This document shows positions 16,666 to 26,795 of a DNA stretch of 62,092 nucleotides, one piece after another. The notes beneath the pieces were generated by a model. That model had not been told where the DNA came from and did no database searches. It saw nothing but the letters and a program-made list of their open reading frames with translations. The DNA is taken from positions 1 to 62,092 of the forward strand of contig DXDG01000024.1 in NCBI GenBank assembly GCA_019115605.1, written 5' to 3'. The position numbers and the translations under genes are program-made. How positions within the stretch are numbered: position 1 is the stretch's first letter; each line of letters opens with the position of its first letter. Origin of the DNA: Candidatus Alistipes faecigallinarum (GTDB lineage: Bacteria > Bacteroidota > Bacteroidia > Bacteroidales > Rikenellaceae).

Positions 16666-16700
16666 GAACCCGCATCGTTTCACAGTTGCGATACGGGTTC
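16666..16700 (-). terminator. Terminator of the TPR regulator gene
   Basis: A 12-bp stem with one mismatch (16666-16677 with 16689-16700), 11-nt loop, followed on the minus strand by TCTATTTTTG. Confidence 0.75.
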
Positions 16701-16789
16701 CCAAATCTAACAGGTTCGGTTTTTTGTATATTGATTTTCAGCTGTTTGTCGTTTGTGCTTTTGCTCGGTTTCTGACAACGGTCTGACAG

Positions 16790-18466
16790 CTATCCCAAAA
16801 GGGCCAAAAAAAGCTCCCTGTGGGGGGATTCGGAGTTGCGGATCCGGGCTTTCAGCCGCGATTTCCGGGCATAGATGTTGGCAACGCTCTCCTCCATGAA
16901 GAGGCTGATGACCTGCGGCGAGAATCCTCCGAAGATGTAGCAGAGCAGCCGGATGTCGGCCTCCTTCATGGCGGGGAAGTCGGTCCGCAGGTGGCGCATG
17001 ACGTCGTCGTGTGCCAGGTTTACGATCTGTTCGAGCTCCTGCAGCATCTCTCCGTTTTCGGCAAAGCCTTCGATGAGTTTCTTGACCTGCCGGACCATGG
17101 CCGTCTGTCCGCTGGCGGTCTCGCCCCGTTCGTAGAGGGCCTTGCCGAGCTGGTTCACGACATCGAACCGCGAGGCAATGGCTCCTTTCAGCCGGCTCTC
17201 CTCGTGGCGCTGTGCCTGGAGATCCTCCGACAGACGGCGGTATTCAGACTGCAGCTCCCGCACGAGCAGCAGGTAGCGTTCGTTGCGGATCTTGTGCAGG
17301 CGGATCCGTTGCCGGAGCAGGTAGCCCGCAATGCCGAGCAGCAGCAATCCCGTTCCGATGAGGAGCAGCTCCTGCCTGCGGCGGCTTTGCAGCCTGTAAT
17401 CATAGAAATCGGTGCGCTCCCGGAAAAACTCCCGTTCGATCATCCCGGCGGAATTCTGCAGCGAGGTGCGGGTCAGCGAGTCGTTGAGCAGGATAAAGCG
17501 GTTGATCTGTCGGGTTGCCTCGCGATACTCTCCGGCCGCCATGTTGGCCAGGTAGGCCGTGTAGTAGAGCATGGGCAGCTCTCCCGGACGGGGTGTCCGC
17601 AGCTCTGCGGTCCGGATCGAGCGGCAGGCGAGCTGCGGCTGGCCGCGGAGCAGCTGCGTCTGGGCCTTTGTGCAGAGTCCCGAGGCGGTCGTGTCGGCCC
17701 GTACCGACTGTTCGATACGCTGCAGCAGCCCTTCGGGAATGCGGGCCGTATCCGTCACGGCATAGATTGTGGCGAAATAGCCGAGGCTTTTCCGCACCAG
17801 CTTTTCGTTGTGCGACTCGTCGGCCAGATCAAGAGCCATCGTACAGTCGCGGTGTGCCCGGACCAGGTCGTGCATCCGGAGTGCCGATGCCGTCATTCCC
17901 AGCAGCGCTTCGGTGGTGTGTTCCGTCTCCTCCAGGCGCAAGAAGAGGTCGCGTGCCTCCCGGTAGTAGCGATAGGCTCTCGTGAAGTTCAGCTCGTCGT
18001 GGTACACTTTGCCGATGCGCAGGTAGAGCAGCCCGAGATAGCGGGGTTCGTCGATGTGGCGCAGCTGCTCCTCGACCTCCAGGAACAGGCGCAGGGCTCC
18101 CGGCTTGTCGCCCTGCCGCAGTTTGTTGCGGGCCTGGTAGTAACGCGTCCGGCACTGGTTCCGCACCTCCTGGGGACGTTCCCGGTAATAGTACCATGCC
18201 ATGCGAAGCAGCGAGTCGCTCCGTGCCGAATCGACCGTGTCGGCCGAACGCTCTGCGGCTTCGGCATACAACAGGGCATACCGGGCTCTCTCTGCCCGGG
18301 ACCCGAGCGCTTCGGGTGCGATACCTCTTAATATATGCAGAGCGTCATCTGGATCGGTCTTAAGCTGCTCCCCGGCGTACGTGAGCGTCTCCGCTATCGG
18401 ATTCCGATGCGTACATCCGGTAAGCAGCACGGTCGTCAGGAGCAGTCCGTACAGGTGTTGTTTCAT
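16790..18466 (-). CDS. TPR-containing membrane-anchored regulator-like lipoprotein
   Basis: A 558-residue protein starting MKQHLYGLLLTTVLLTGC, a clear lipobox. Residues about 60-340 are tetratricopeptide-like helices. A membrane helix follows (LLIGTGLLLLGIAGYLL, near 370), then a coiled coil (RNERYLLLVRELQSEYRRLS). The C-terminal domain has DIRLLCYIFGGFSPQVISL and VANIYARKSRLKARI, which resembles a LuxR/SARP-type helix-turn-helix. In Bacteroidota such TPR-TM-HTH proteins are putative membrane regulators of neighbouring SusC/D loci. It diverges from the SusC gene at 18953, fitting that role. I discarded the upstream in-frame starts because they fall outside the signal peptide. Confidence 0.75.
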   Translation of the reverse strand: MKQHLYGLLLTTVLLTGCTHRNPIAETLTYAGEQLKTDPDDALHILRGIAPEALGSRAERARYALLYAEAAERSADTVDSARSDSLLRMAWYYYRERPQEVRNQCRTRYYQARNKLRQGDKPGALRLFLEVEEQLRHIDEPRYLGLLYLRIGKVYHDELNFTRAYRYYREARDLFLRLEETEHTTEALLGMTASALRMHDLVRAHRDCTMALDLADESHNEKLVRKSLGYFATIYAVTDTARIPEGLLQRIEQSVRADTTASGLCTKAQTQLLRGQPQLACRSIRTAELRTPRPGELPMLYYTAYLANMAAGEYREATRQINRFILLNDSLTRTSLQNSAGMIEREFFRERTDFYDYRLQSRRRQELLLIGTGLLLLGIAGYLLRQRIRLHKIRNERYLLLVRELQSEYRRLSEDLQAQRHEESRLKGAIASRFDVVNQLGKALYERGETASGQTAMVRQVKKLIEGFAENGEMLQELEQIVNLAHDDVMRHLRTDFPAMKEADIRLLCYIFGGFSPQVISLFMEESVANIYARKSRLKARIRNSESPHRELFLALLG

Positions 18467-18875
18467 GGCATTCGGCATGTCAATACGGTTCCGAAAATAA
18501 TCAATCGGGGCCACATATGCAAATATTATCGTTTCGAAATGCCCGTCATTCATCGGGTCGGAAGTGTGTGAGGGGAGGGGTGTATGCTTATTCCTAAAAT
18601 TTGTTAATTAATCCCGCCTTTTGCGGTTTCGGATCATGAAATGCTTTATTTCGGCGGATCATTGGGAGTAAAACAGGGCTTCATGAGGCATTTTTCCCTT
18701 TCGGGGTGGTCGGAACGGCTGTTTTTTTAACATGATTGTGTCCTTTATGTCTCGAAATGGGCTTTCAGGTTGTTATCATTTCGATTAAATTACTGCATTT
18801 TTATTATTATTTGAATTAATGATCGTCAATGCTGTAATCTAATTTAATTTTCTTAATTATTTTATTGAAAAAATC
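18467..18875. other. Long intergenic region between the regulator and SusC
   Basis: No gene is visible. The right part (about 18770-18875) is very AT-rich with runs such as TTATTATTATTTG. It probably holds regulatory sequence for the SusC operon. Confidence 0.6.
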
Positions 18876-18906
18876 TTGCATTTCAGGTCGTATTATGATA
18901 TCTTTG
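18876..18906 (+). promoter_or_regulatory. Promoter of the SusC/D operon
   Basis: TTG (18876-18878), 20-nt spacer and TATCTTTG (18899-18906) match the Bacteroidota consensus, 47 nt before the SusC ATG. Confidence 0.72.
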
Positions 18907-18952
18907 CCATTGAAGTACTTCCATTCTACAAAACAGTCAAAAATTAACGCTT

Positions 18953-21900
18953 ATGGGTAAAAAACTTACGCTATCGTTGCTGGCTATATTGGCGATAGTG
19001 GGTTGTGCGTTTGCTCAATCCAGACAAGTGAAGGGTCTGGTTGTCGATGAAACCGACACACCGGTCATCGGTGCTACGGTCATCCTCAAGGACGACCCGT
19101 CTATCGGTATCTCTACCGATCTGAATGGAGAATTCGAGCTGAAGAATCTCCCCAACGATGGAGTTCTGGTCATCTCCTATGTAGGTTACAAGACGCAGGA
19201 GGTTGCCATTGCGCGTAACATCCGCGTGAAACTCGAACCCGATGCGCAGGCTGTGGAGGCAGTGGTCGTAACGGGTATGACAACAATGGACAAGCGCCTG
19301 TTCACCGGAGCATCCGACCAGCTTGTCGCTGACGATGTGAAGATTTCGGGTCTGGCTGATATCAGCCGCGGTCTTGAGGGCCGTTCGGCCGGTGTGTCGG
19401 TGCAGAACGTATCGGGTACCTTCGGTACGGCGCCCAAGATCCGCGTCCGCGGTGCAACGTCTATTAGCGGTAGCTCGAAACCGCTGTGGGTTGTCGACGG
19501 TGTCATCATGGAGGACGTGGCCGACATTTCGGCCGAGGACCTCTCGTCGGGTGATGCCACGACGCTTATCGGTTCGGCCATCGCCGGTCTGAATGCCGAG
19601 GACATCGAGAGCTTCAACATCCTCAAGGACGGTTCCGCAACCTCGATCTACGGTGCCCGCGCCATGGCCGGTGTGATCGTCATCACCACCAAGAAGGGAC
19701 GTCCCGGTATCAGCCGCATCAACTATACGGGTGAATTCACCTACCGCATGATCCCGTCGTATGCGAACTTCAACATCATGAATTCGCAGGACCAGATGTC
19801 GATCTACCAGGAGATGTACACCAAGGGCTGGCTGGGCAACTCGCGCGTAACGAACGCTTCGTCCAGCGGTGTCTACGGCAAGATGTATGCGCTGATCAAT
19901 TCGGGTCAGCTCCTCAATACGCCGGAGGCGCGTGCGCAGTATCTGCGCCAGGCCGAGTATCGGAATACGAACTGGTTCCAGGAGCTGTTCCAGAATACGA
20001 TCATGCACTCGCACTCGGTGAGCGTTACGTCGGGTACCGACAAGTCTTCGTACTATGCATCGGTCAGCGCCCTGTTCGATCCCGGATGGAGCAAGGCCAG
20101 CGAAGTTTCCCGTTATACGGCCAACCTCAATGCGACATACAACCTTTCGGATGCCGTTTCGGTGAACCTGATCACCAACGGGTCGTATCGTAAGCAGAAG
20201 GCTCCCGGAACGCTCGGATCGAGCATCGACTATGTAACCGGAGAGGTAAAGCGTGATTTCGATATCAACCCCTACTCCTACGCCCTGAACACCTCGCGTG
20301 TGCTCGATCCCAAGGAGCAGTATGTCCGCAACTACACCTCGTTCAACATCCTCGACGAGCTGGCCAGCAACTACATCGACCTGAACGTCGCCGACGTGAA
20401 GTTCCAGGCCGAGGTGAAGTGGAAGGCCTTCAAGGGCTTCGAGGTTGCCGGTCTGGCTGCCGTACGTTACTCGGGCACCTCCCAGGAGCACCATGTCAAG
20501 GATGACTCGAACCAGGCAATGGCTTACCGCGCCATGAGCACGACGACCATCCGCGACAGCAACTCGTTCCTCTACAAGGATCCCGACGACATCTATGCCG
20601 TTCCCGAAACGGTTCTTCCCGTCGGCGGTATCTACACGCGTACGGACAACCGCATGCTTTCGTACGACTTCCGTCTGTCGGCCAACTACAACACGACCAT
20701 CAACAACACCCACATCATCAATGCCTACGCCGGTATGGAGACCAACCAGATCGACCGTCAGGAGACGTGGTTCCGCGGTTGGGGTCTGCAGTACAATGCC
20801 GGTGAGATTCCCTTCTACGACTACAATGTATTCAAGAAGGGCCAGGAGGACAATTCGGCATACTACGGAATGAGTAATACCTATTACCGCAATGCCGCCT
20901 TCTTCCTCAATGCCACCTACTCCTACAAGGGACGCTATACCGTCAACGGAACGATCCGTTACGAGGGTAACAACGCCCTGGGTCTGACGACCCGTTCGCG
21001 CTGGCTTCCGACATGGAACGTCTCGGGTGCCTGGAACGCACACGAGGAGGCTTTCTTCGATCCGATCCGCAATGCCATCTCGCACCTCTCGCTCAAGGCT
21101 TCCTACTCGCTGACCGCCGACCGTCCCTCCGTGACGAACGCATTGGCCGTCATCCAGAGCTACACGCCGTGGCGTCCTACGGCCGGTGCCGGTGAAACGG
21201 GTATGCAGCTTTCCGAACTGGAAAACAGCGAGTTGACCTATGAGAAGAAGCACGAGTTCAATATCGGTGCCGACCTCGGATTCCTCAACAACCGGATCAA
21301 CTTCACGGTCGACTGGTACAAGCGTAACAACTACGACCTGATCGGCCCGGTTACCACGCAGGGTATCGGCGGACAAATCCAGAAGTGGGGCAACGTCGCT
21401 ACGATGAAGTCCCAGGGTATCGAGATCTCGCTCTCGACGAAGAATATCCAGACCAAGGATTTCAGCTGGACGACCGACTTCATCTATTCGCACATGAAAA
21501 ATGAGGTTACCAAGTTCGAGACCTCGACCCGCGCATTCGACCTTGTTTCGGGTATCGGTTACTCGCGTGAGGGCTATCCCGTAAACTCGCTCTTCTCGTA
21601 TGACTTCCGCGGTCTGAACGAGAACGGTATTCCGACCTTCATCAACGAGTCGGGCCAGCTCACCTCGACCGACATCAACTTCCAGGAGACCGAGCGTTTC
21701 GACCACCTGGTTTACTCGGGACCGTCGGAGCCTACGGACGTAGGTAGCTTCGGCAACATCTTCCGTTACAAGGGCCTTCGCCTGAATGTCTTCATCACCT
21801 ACTCGTTCGGCAACGTCGTTCGTCTCGATCCGGTCTTCTCCAGCTCGTACAACGATCTGACCTCCATGCCGCGTGAGTTCAAGAACCGCTGGATGAGATC

Positions 21901-22246
21901 CGGTGATGAGAAGTATACCGATGTGCCGGCAATCATCTCGAGCCGTCAGTACAACGACAACAACCAGCTCTCCTACGCCTACAACGCCTACAACTACTCC
22001 ACGGCCCGTATCGCGAAGGGTGACTTCATCCGCATGAAGGAGATCTCGCTGACGTACGACTTCCCCAAGCGGTGGATCCAGAAGCTGAAGCTGTCGAGCC
22101 TCTCGCTCAAGCTGCAGGCCACGAACCTCTTCCTGATCTATGCGGACAAGAAGCTCAACGGTCAGGATCCGGAGTTCTTCAACTCGGGCGGTGTGGCAAC
22201 CCCTGTTCCGAAGCAGTTCACGATGACGCTCAAAATCGGTTTATAA
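18953..22246 (+). CDS. SusC/RagA-family TonB-linked outer membrane protein
   Basis: A 1097-residue importer. Signal peptide to about residue 21 (GCAFAQ). A carboxypeptidase-like regulatory domain follows (VKGLVVDETDTPVIGATVIL, then VISYVGYKTQEV). A TonB-box-like VEAVVVTGM leads to the plug with SIYGARAMAGVIVITTKKG near 230-250. The barrel fills the rest and ends TPVPKQFTMTLKIGL. It acts with the SusD lipoprotein 18 nt downstream as a lidded pair that imports a large ligand such as a glycan or peptide. The absence of neighbouring glycosidases and the metallohydrolase partner favour a peptide or protein-derived substrate. Likely controlled by the divergent TPR regulator. Confidence 0.95.
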   Translation: MGKKLTLSLLAILAIVGCAFAQSRQVKGLVVDETDTPVIGATVILKDDPSIGISTDLNGEFELKNLPNDGVLVISYVGYKTQEVAIARNIRVKLEPDAQAVEAVVVTGMTTMDKRLFTGASDQLVADDVKISGLADISRGLEGRSAGVSVQNVSGTFGTAPKIRVRGATSISGSSKPLWVVDGVIMEDVADISAEDLSSGDATTLIGSAIAGLNAEDIESFNILKDGSATSIYGARAMAGVIVITTKKGRPGISRINYTGEFTYRMIPSYANFNIMNSQDQMSIYQEMYTKGWLGNSRVTNASSSGVYGKMYALINSGQLLNTPEARAQYLRQAEYRNTNWFQELFQNTIMHSHSVSVTSGTDKSSYYASVSALFDPGWSKASEVSRYTANLNATYNLSDAVSVNLITNGSYRKQKAPGTLGSSIDYVTGEVKRDFDINPYSYALNTSRVLDPKEQYVRNYTSFNILDELASNYIDLNVADVKFQAEVKWKAFKGFEVAGLAAVRYSGTSQEHHVKDDSNQAMAYRAMSTTTIRDSNSFLYKDPDDIYAVPETVLPVGGIYTRTDNRMLSYDFRLSANYNTTINNTHIINAYAGMETNQIDRQETWFRGWGLQYNAGEIPFYDYNVFKKGQEDNSAYYGMSNTYYRNAAFFLNATYSYKGRYTVNGTIRYEGNNALGLTTRSRWLPTWNVSGAWNAHEEAFFDPIRNAISHLSLKASYSLTADRPSVTNALAVIQSYTPWRPTAGAGETGMQLSELENSELTYEKKHEFNIGADLGFLNNRINFTVDWYKRNNYDLIGPVTTQGIGGQIQKWGNVATMKSQGIEISLSTKNIQTKDFSWTTDFIYSHMKNEVTKFETSTRAFDLVSGIGYSREGYPVNSLFSYDFRGLNENGIPTFINESGQLTSTDINFQETERFDHLVYSGPSEPTDVGSFGNIFRYKGLRLNVFITYSFGNVVRLDPVFSSSYNDLTSMPREFKNRWMRSGDEKYTDVPAIISSRQYNDNNQLSYAYNAYNYSTARIAKGDFIRMKEISLTYDFPKRWIQKLKLSSLSLKLQATNLFLIYADKKLNGQDPEFFNSGGVATPVPKQFTMTLKIGL

Positions 22247-22264
22247 ACCCTCAAAACGATATCT

Positions 22265-23836
22265 ATGAAAAGCTATAAATTCTCGCGTTTGCTATTCTCG
22301 TCGCTTCTTGCGGCCGGGCTTGTGGCATGTAACGATTTTCTCGACCAGCAGCCTGACAACCGCACGACGATCGACTCGGAGGAGAAGGCTATAAACATGC
22401 TGGTTTCGGCCTACCCCGACAACCAACCGTGGCTCTTCCTGGAGCTGGCATCCGACAATACCGACAACCACGGTACGAATTACAGCGGATGGAGCCGTTT
22501 CTGGCAGCAGAGCTACGAATGGAGCGATCCTACGGAGACCAACAATGAAAGTCCCGCCAATACCTGGTCATCGCATTATATGGCCATTGCCAACGCCAAC
22601 CAGACGCTGAAGGCCATCGAAGGCATGGAGATGACCGACAAGTTAAAGGCTGCCAAGGGAGAGGCGCTTCTCTGCCGGGCCTATGCACACTTCGTTCTGG
22701 TCAATATCTTCTGCCAGCACTATGATCCGGCCTATCCCGACGATCTGGGTATTCCCTACATGGAGGCTGCCGAGACGGAGCTTGACCCCAAGTACGAGCG
22801 CGGTACGGTGGTTGGCGTCTATGAAATGATCGCCAAGGATGTCGAGGAGGGTCTGCCGCTGATCAACGACGCCATCTACTCGGTGCCGAAGTATCACTTC
22901 AACAAGCGCGCCGCCAATGCGTTTGCCGCACGTTTCTACCTCTATTATCAGAAGTGGGACGAGGCCATCGCCTGTGCAACGGCCGCCTTGAGCGAGACGC
23001 CCGCCAGCACGCTGCGCAACTATGAGGAACTGCTGCAGTACCCGATGAACAACGGTTCGACGCAGAATACCGCCGCTACCTACTATATCGGTACGGAGCT
23101 GCCGTGCAACTACCTGCTCGCTACGGCCTATTCGTCCTCGGGCACCTATTTTGGAGGGTACAGTACGGGTGTGCAGTACAACCACGGCCAGTACATCGCC
23201 AAAAATGAAGGTATCAGCGCTACGAACATGCCGTTCGCTCCCTATACCTGGAAATGCCGGCCTTTGAGCTACACGAGCGGTCTGGACAAGACCCTGCTGC
23301 CGCACACGCCTTATCTGTTCGAGTACACCGACCCGGTAGCCGGTATTGGTTATGCCCACACGGTTTATCCGATCTTCACGGCGGACGAACTGCTGCTGAC
23401 GCGTGCCGAGGCTTACATCATGAAGAAGGAGTATACGAACGCCCTCGCGGACATGAACCTCTTCCTGTCGAATACCTGCTCGCGCTATACGGCCATGACT
23501 GAGGAGAACGTCAAGGCCTGGGCTGATGCCACTGCGTACTATACGCCGACGGAGCCGACCCCCAAGAAGAAGCTCAACCCGGCATTCCAGCTCGACGAGA
23601 TGCAGGAGGCCATGATCCATCCGCTGCTGATGCTTCGCCGCTACGAGACGCTGCACTGCGGTCTCCGCTGGTTCGATGTGAAGCGTTTCGGTATTGAGAT
23701 TGCCCGTCGTACGCTTACGAGCAACGACCTCGGTATTCTGAGTGTTGATGACGAGCTTGTCGTACGCGATCCTCGCCGTGCCATCCAGCTCCCGGCCGAT
23801 GTTATCGCAGCCGGATTGACCCCCAATCCGAGATAA
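22265..23836 (+). CDS. RagB/SusD-family nutrient-binding lipoprotein
   Basis: A 523-residue surface lipoprotein with signal peptide ending GLVACNDFLDQQPDN, the usual SusD start. TPR-like helices are visible (ALLCRAYAHFVLVNIFCQHY), with the typical C-terminal LLLTRAEAYIMKKEYTNALA and LMLRRYETLHCGLRWFDVKR. It forms the lid of the SusC transporter encoded just upstream. Ligand unknown. Confidence 0.94.
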   Translation: MKSYKFSRLLFSSLLAAGLVACNDFLDQQPDNRTTIDSEEKAINMLVSAYPDNQPWLFLELASDNTDNHGTNYSGWSRFWQQSYEWSDPTETNNESPANTWSSHYMAIANANQTLKAIEGMEMTDKLKAAKGEALLCRAYAHFVLVNIFCQHYDPAYPDDLGIPYMEAAETELDPKYERGTVVGVYEMIAKDVEEGLPLINDAIYSVPKYHFNKRAANAFAARFYLYYQKWDEAIACATAALSETPASTLRNYEELLQYPMNNGSTQNTAATYYIGTELPCNYLLATAYSSSGTYFGGYSTGVQYNHGQYIAKNEGISATNMPFAPYTWKCRPLSYTSGLDKTLLPHTPYLFEYTDPVAGIGYAHTVYPIFTADELLLTRAEAYIMKKEYTNALADMNLFLSNTCSRYTAMTEENVKAWADATAYYTPTEPTPKKKLNPAFQLDEMQEAMIHPLLMLRRYETLHCGLRWFDVKRFGIEIARRTLTSNDLGILSVDDELVVRDPRRAIQLPADVIAAGLTPNPR

Positions 23837-23862
23837 TCTTAACCACGAAAAAAGTGAACAGT

Positions 23863-24756
23863 ATGAAAAAGATAGTTTTGTTTGCGATCGTAGCGCTGGG
23901 ATGCATGCTGGCAGGTGTCTCCTGCGCCGAGGACGATCTGAACCCGAACAGCGTTATCGTGGAGGTGACGTCCGAGCCTACGCCGCTCGATGCCTGGCTA
24001 TATGATAATTTCGTTACGCCCTATAACATCGAATTTGCCTACCGTTATCAGGATATGGAGTCGGATATGACCTATAACCTTACTCCGGCCAGCTACGAGA
24101 AGGCGGTACAGATGGCCAAACTGGTCCGCCATCTCTGCCTGCAGTCTTATGACGAGATTACCGGTAGCGAGGAGTTTATCCGCAACTACTTCCCGAAAAT
24201 GATCTACCTGGTGGGCAGCCCGGCCTATAACAACAACGGTACGGTTATTCTCGGTACGGCCGAGGGCGGAACGAAGATTACGCTCTATGCCGTGAACCGG
24301 ATGGATCCGACGGATGTCGATCTGCTCAACGAGTGGTATTTCAAGACGATCCACCACGAGTTTGCCCACATCCTTCACCAGACGAAACCCTATTCGACGG
24401 ACTTCGACCAGATCACCGGTACCTCCGAGAGCAGCCGTTATGTGGGTAATGCCTGCTGGGATGTATATGCTACCGAATCCGCGGCGCTCAAGGCCGGTTT
24501 TATCAGCCGTTATGCTGCCACGTCGGCCGACGAGGATTTCGTGGAGCTTATTTCGATCTATGTAACCAATACGGCATCGACGTGGAGTTCCATGCTCTCC
24601 ACGGCCGGTTCAACGGGCCGCTCGATGATCGAATCGAAGTTTGAGATTGCCTACAAGTACATGCAGAACGAGTGGAATATCGATCTGGATCAGCTGCGTG
24701 AGGTCGTTCTCCGACGTCAGGCTGAGGTGCCCTCGATGGATTTGGATACTCTTTAA
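23863..24756 (+). CDS. Substrate import-associated zinc metallohydrolase lipoprotein
   Basis: A 297-residue lipoprotein (MKKIVLFAIVALGCMLAGVSC). The zincin motif HHEFAHILHQ appears near residue 166, with further acidic and polar residues downstream (WDVYATESAAL), as in the LP_HExxH_w_tonB family (PF15890-type, named from memory of the family). These enzymes are encoded with SusC/SusD pairs and probably trim peptides at the cell surface. The ATG at 23863 is preferred over an in-frame GTG nine bases earlier. It is followed 18 nt later by a DUF4302-like lipoprotein gene, a common pairing. Confidence 0.88.
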   Translation: MKKIVLFAIVALGCMLAGVSCAEDDLNPNSVIVEVTSEPTPLDAWLYDNFVTPYNIEFAYRYQDMESDMTYNLTPASYEKAVQMAKLVRHLCLQSYDEITGSEEFIRNYFPKMIYLVGSPAYNNNGTVILGTAEGGTKITLYAVNRMDPTDVDLLNEWYFKTIHHEFAHILHQTKPYSTDFDQITGTSESSRYVGNACWDVYATESAALKAGFISRYAATSADEDFVELISIYVTNTASTWSSMLSTAGSTGRSMIESKFEIAYKYMQNEWNIDLDQLREVVLRRQAEVPSMDLDTL

Positions 24757-24774
24757 CCTTTAGACGTGAACGTT

Positions 24775-26631
24775 ATGAAAAAATTACTCATATTTTCGCT
24801 CCTCTCCACGCTGTTCGTTTCCTGTCTGATGGAGGATGAGGACAAATTCTCCCAGTCGGCATCGGAGCGTCTGGAAACGGCCGTAGAAGAAGCCACCACG
24901 GCACTCCAGAGTGCCGCAAACGGCTGGAGAATGGAACTCTACCCCGAAGGCAACCGCATCTACGGAGGGTACAATGTATTCGTGAAATTCAATACCGACG
25001 GTACGGTTGTGGCTTCGTCGGAGCACTTCGATCCCACCCAGACCGCAACCTCCTACTATACGGTAGAGGGTGAAAGCGGAGCCGTTCTTTCGTTCGATAC
25101 CTACAACGATATCTTCCACTTCTACTCGTCGCCTTCGACGGGTGCCGAGCAGGGTATCGGAACCGCCAACGGCGGTCTCGAGGGAGATTCGGACTTCGTG
25201 GTCATGGAGGCTTCCAACGAGTTCATCAAGCTCAAGGGACGCAAGACCAACAATTACGCTTACCTCTATCCGCTGGAGACCAGCGATTGGGCTACGGAGA
25301 TGCAGGCGTATATCAATGCTGCGTCCGATATGGAGGTGAATTGCAAGACCTGCACGGTGGATGGTGTCGAATATCCCGTTACGATGCGGATGTCGGTGAA
25401 CAATTTCACGGCCCGTGTCTTCACGATCGCCTATACGCCCGAGGGTGAGGATGCCGAAACGCAGGAGATCACCGCTCCCTATGTCTACACGAAGACGGGT
25501 CTTCACTTCTACGAGCCGCTTGTAATCGGCAACAAGACCGTTACGGAGATGACCTTCAAGGAGGATTATTACTTCGAGAACGAGGATGGAAGCGTCCGTA
25601 TCAGCGCTGCCGAGCCGATCCGCTCGAACAACCAGTTCACGATCGACATCTCCGATCTGACCTACAGCAGTGTTACCGTGTCCGTAACGCCGACGATCGA
25701 CGACGAGTACTACCAGTGGGCTGTATTCCCGAAGTCGAGCATCGCTACGATGAGTGACAAGGCGATTATGCGTGCGCTTGTCGATGAGCTGAATTCCTAT
25801 CTTGATCTGGGACTTGAGCCTGAGATAATCCTGTCGGCGCTTGCTTATATGGGTCCGTCGGAAGGAACATTCGAGAATCAGCTGTCGCCCGAAACGGAAT
25901 ATGTTGTAGCGGCCTTCGGTATCGCTCTTCTGGAAGACGGCAGTGCCTTTACTTCGACGACCGACCTGTTCAAGGAGGAGTTCACTTCTGCGGAGATGCC
26001 GCCGCTGGAGGAGGATTACGAGGCATGGCTCGGTACCTGGGAGGTAACCAGTACCTCGTCGGAGGTTACGAAGACTCCGCAAACAATGAATATTACGATT
26101 GATGTCAAAATTCCGAATAAGTCGTTTAATATTACCGGTCTGGGTATTACGACGCTTCGCAATATTTATCCCATTGTCGCGAATTATGATTCCGAAACGG
26201 GCATGTTCTCGATTGCTAACGGACAGAAAGTTGGTGTTACCGATGGGTATGATATTACCTACATCTGCTTGGCACGGAATAATGGATCCTATACCATCGT
26301 TACGGGCGGTTACATTGGTATGGATGCCAAGCTGGGTACCGATAAGACCACGGCAGTAATGGCTGGTAGATCCGTTACCATCACTGGTGGCAAGACGCTC
26401 CCGATTATCGGCATGGACTTCTTCGCATTGAAGGGATCTTCGTTCGCTCGGTTCTATGCTGATGATGGATATACCGACTTCGATTATGCGTCGGGGCCCT
26501 TCACGATGCGTAAGGTGCAAACCCGTGCCGCAGTGGCGCAGTCTGAAGCTACTCCGCTCCGCCTCAAGACCTGGAAGCCCGGAACGTCGGCTCATACCAG
26601 CGAGGTTGCAACGGCCGTATCCGCAGAATAA
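24775..26631 (+). CDS. DUF4302-like surface lipoprotein
   Basis: A 618-residue lipoprotein with signal peptide ending LFVSCLMEDED. The first 250 residues carry a recognisable start (SASERLETAVEEATTALQSA, ANGWRMELYPEG) and GGYNVFVKFNTDGTVVASSE, as in DUF4302 proteins. The rest is a set of beta domains, one containing ITIDVKIPNKSFNITGLG. It is the last gene of the SusC/D operon. Probably a surface binding protein that presents substrate to the transporter; no enzymatic motif is visible. Codon use changes slightly near the end, with more AT, for no reason I can identify. Confidence 0.78.
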   Translation: MKKLLIFSLLSTLFVSCLMEDEDKFSQSASERLETAVEEATTALQSAANGWRMELYPEGNRIYGGYNVFVKFNTDGTVVASSEHFDPTQTATSYYTVEGESGAVLSFDTYNDIFHFYSSPSTGAEQGIGTANGGLEGDSDFVVMEASNEFIKLKGRKTNNYAYLYPLETSDWATEMQAYINAASDMEVNCKTCTVDGVEYPVTMRMSVNNFTARVFTIAYTPEGEDAETQEITAPYVYTKTGLHFYEPLVIGNKTVTEMTFKEDYYFENEDGSVRISAAEPIRSNNQFTIDISDLTYSSVTVSVTPTIDDEYYQWAVFPKSSIATMSDKAIMRALVDELNSYLDLGLEPEIILSALAYMGPSEGTFENQLSPETEYVVAAFGIALLEDGSAFTSTTDLFKEEFTSAEMPPLEEDYEAWLGTWEVTSTSSEVTKTPQTMNITIDVKIPNKSFNITGLGITTLRNIYPIVANYDSETGMFSIANGQKVGVTDGYDITYICLARNNGSYTIVTGGYIGMDAKLGTDKTTAVMAGRSVTITGGKTLPIIGMDFFALKGSSFARFYADDGYTDFDYASGPFTMRKVQTRAAVAQSEATPLRLKTWKPGTSAHTSEVATAVSAE

Positions 26632-26656
26632 CCCATTGAAAAACCCTTTTTGAAAG

Positions 26657-26686
26657 GACGGACGCCTTCGGGCGCCCGTCTTTTTT
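26657..26686 (+). terminator. Terminator of the SusC/D operon
   Basis: GACGG-ACGCC, tetraloop TTCG, GGCG-CCCGTC, then six T residues. Confidence 0.9.
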
Positions 26687-26738
26687 GTCGGGTCTTGCTC
26701 CTGGGCCAGGAGTGTGCCCGGACGTTTCGACCATAAAA

Positions 26739-26770
26739 TTTGGCATTGCGGAGACCTTGTGCTATCTTTG
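26739..26770 (+). promoter_or_regulatory. Promoter of fabI
   Basis: TTTG (26739-26742), 20-nt spacer, TATCTTTG (26763-26770); 25 nt before the ATG. Confidence 0.78.
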
Positions 26771-26795
26771 CCGGCGAAATCAAAAAACAATTACG

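Noticed and set aside
18971..21706. A 911-codon open frame on the strand opposite SusC.
   Set aside because: It mirrors the codon pattern of SusC in a GC-rich gene and has no domain or start signal; the SusC frame has all expected motifs.
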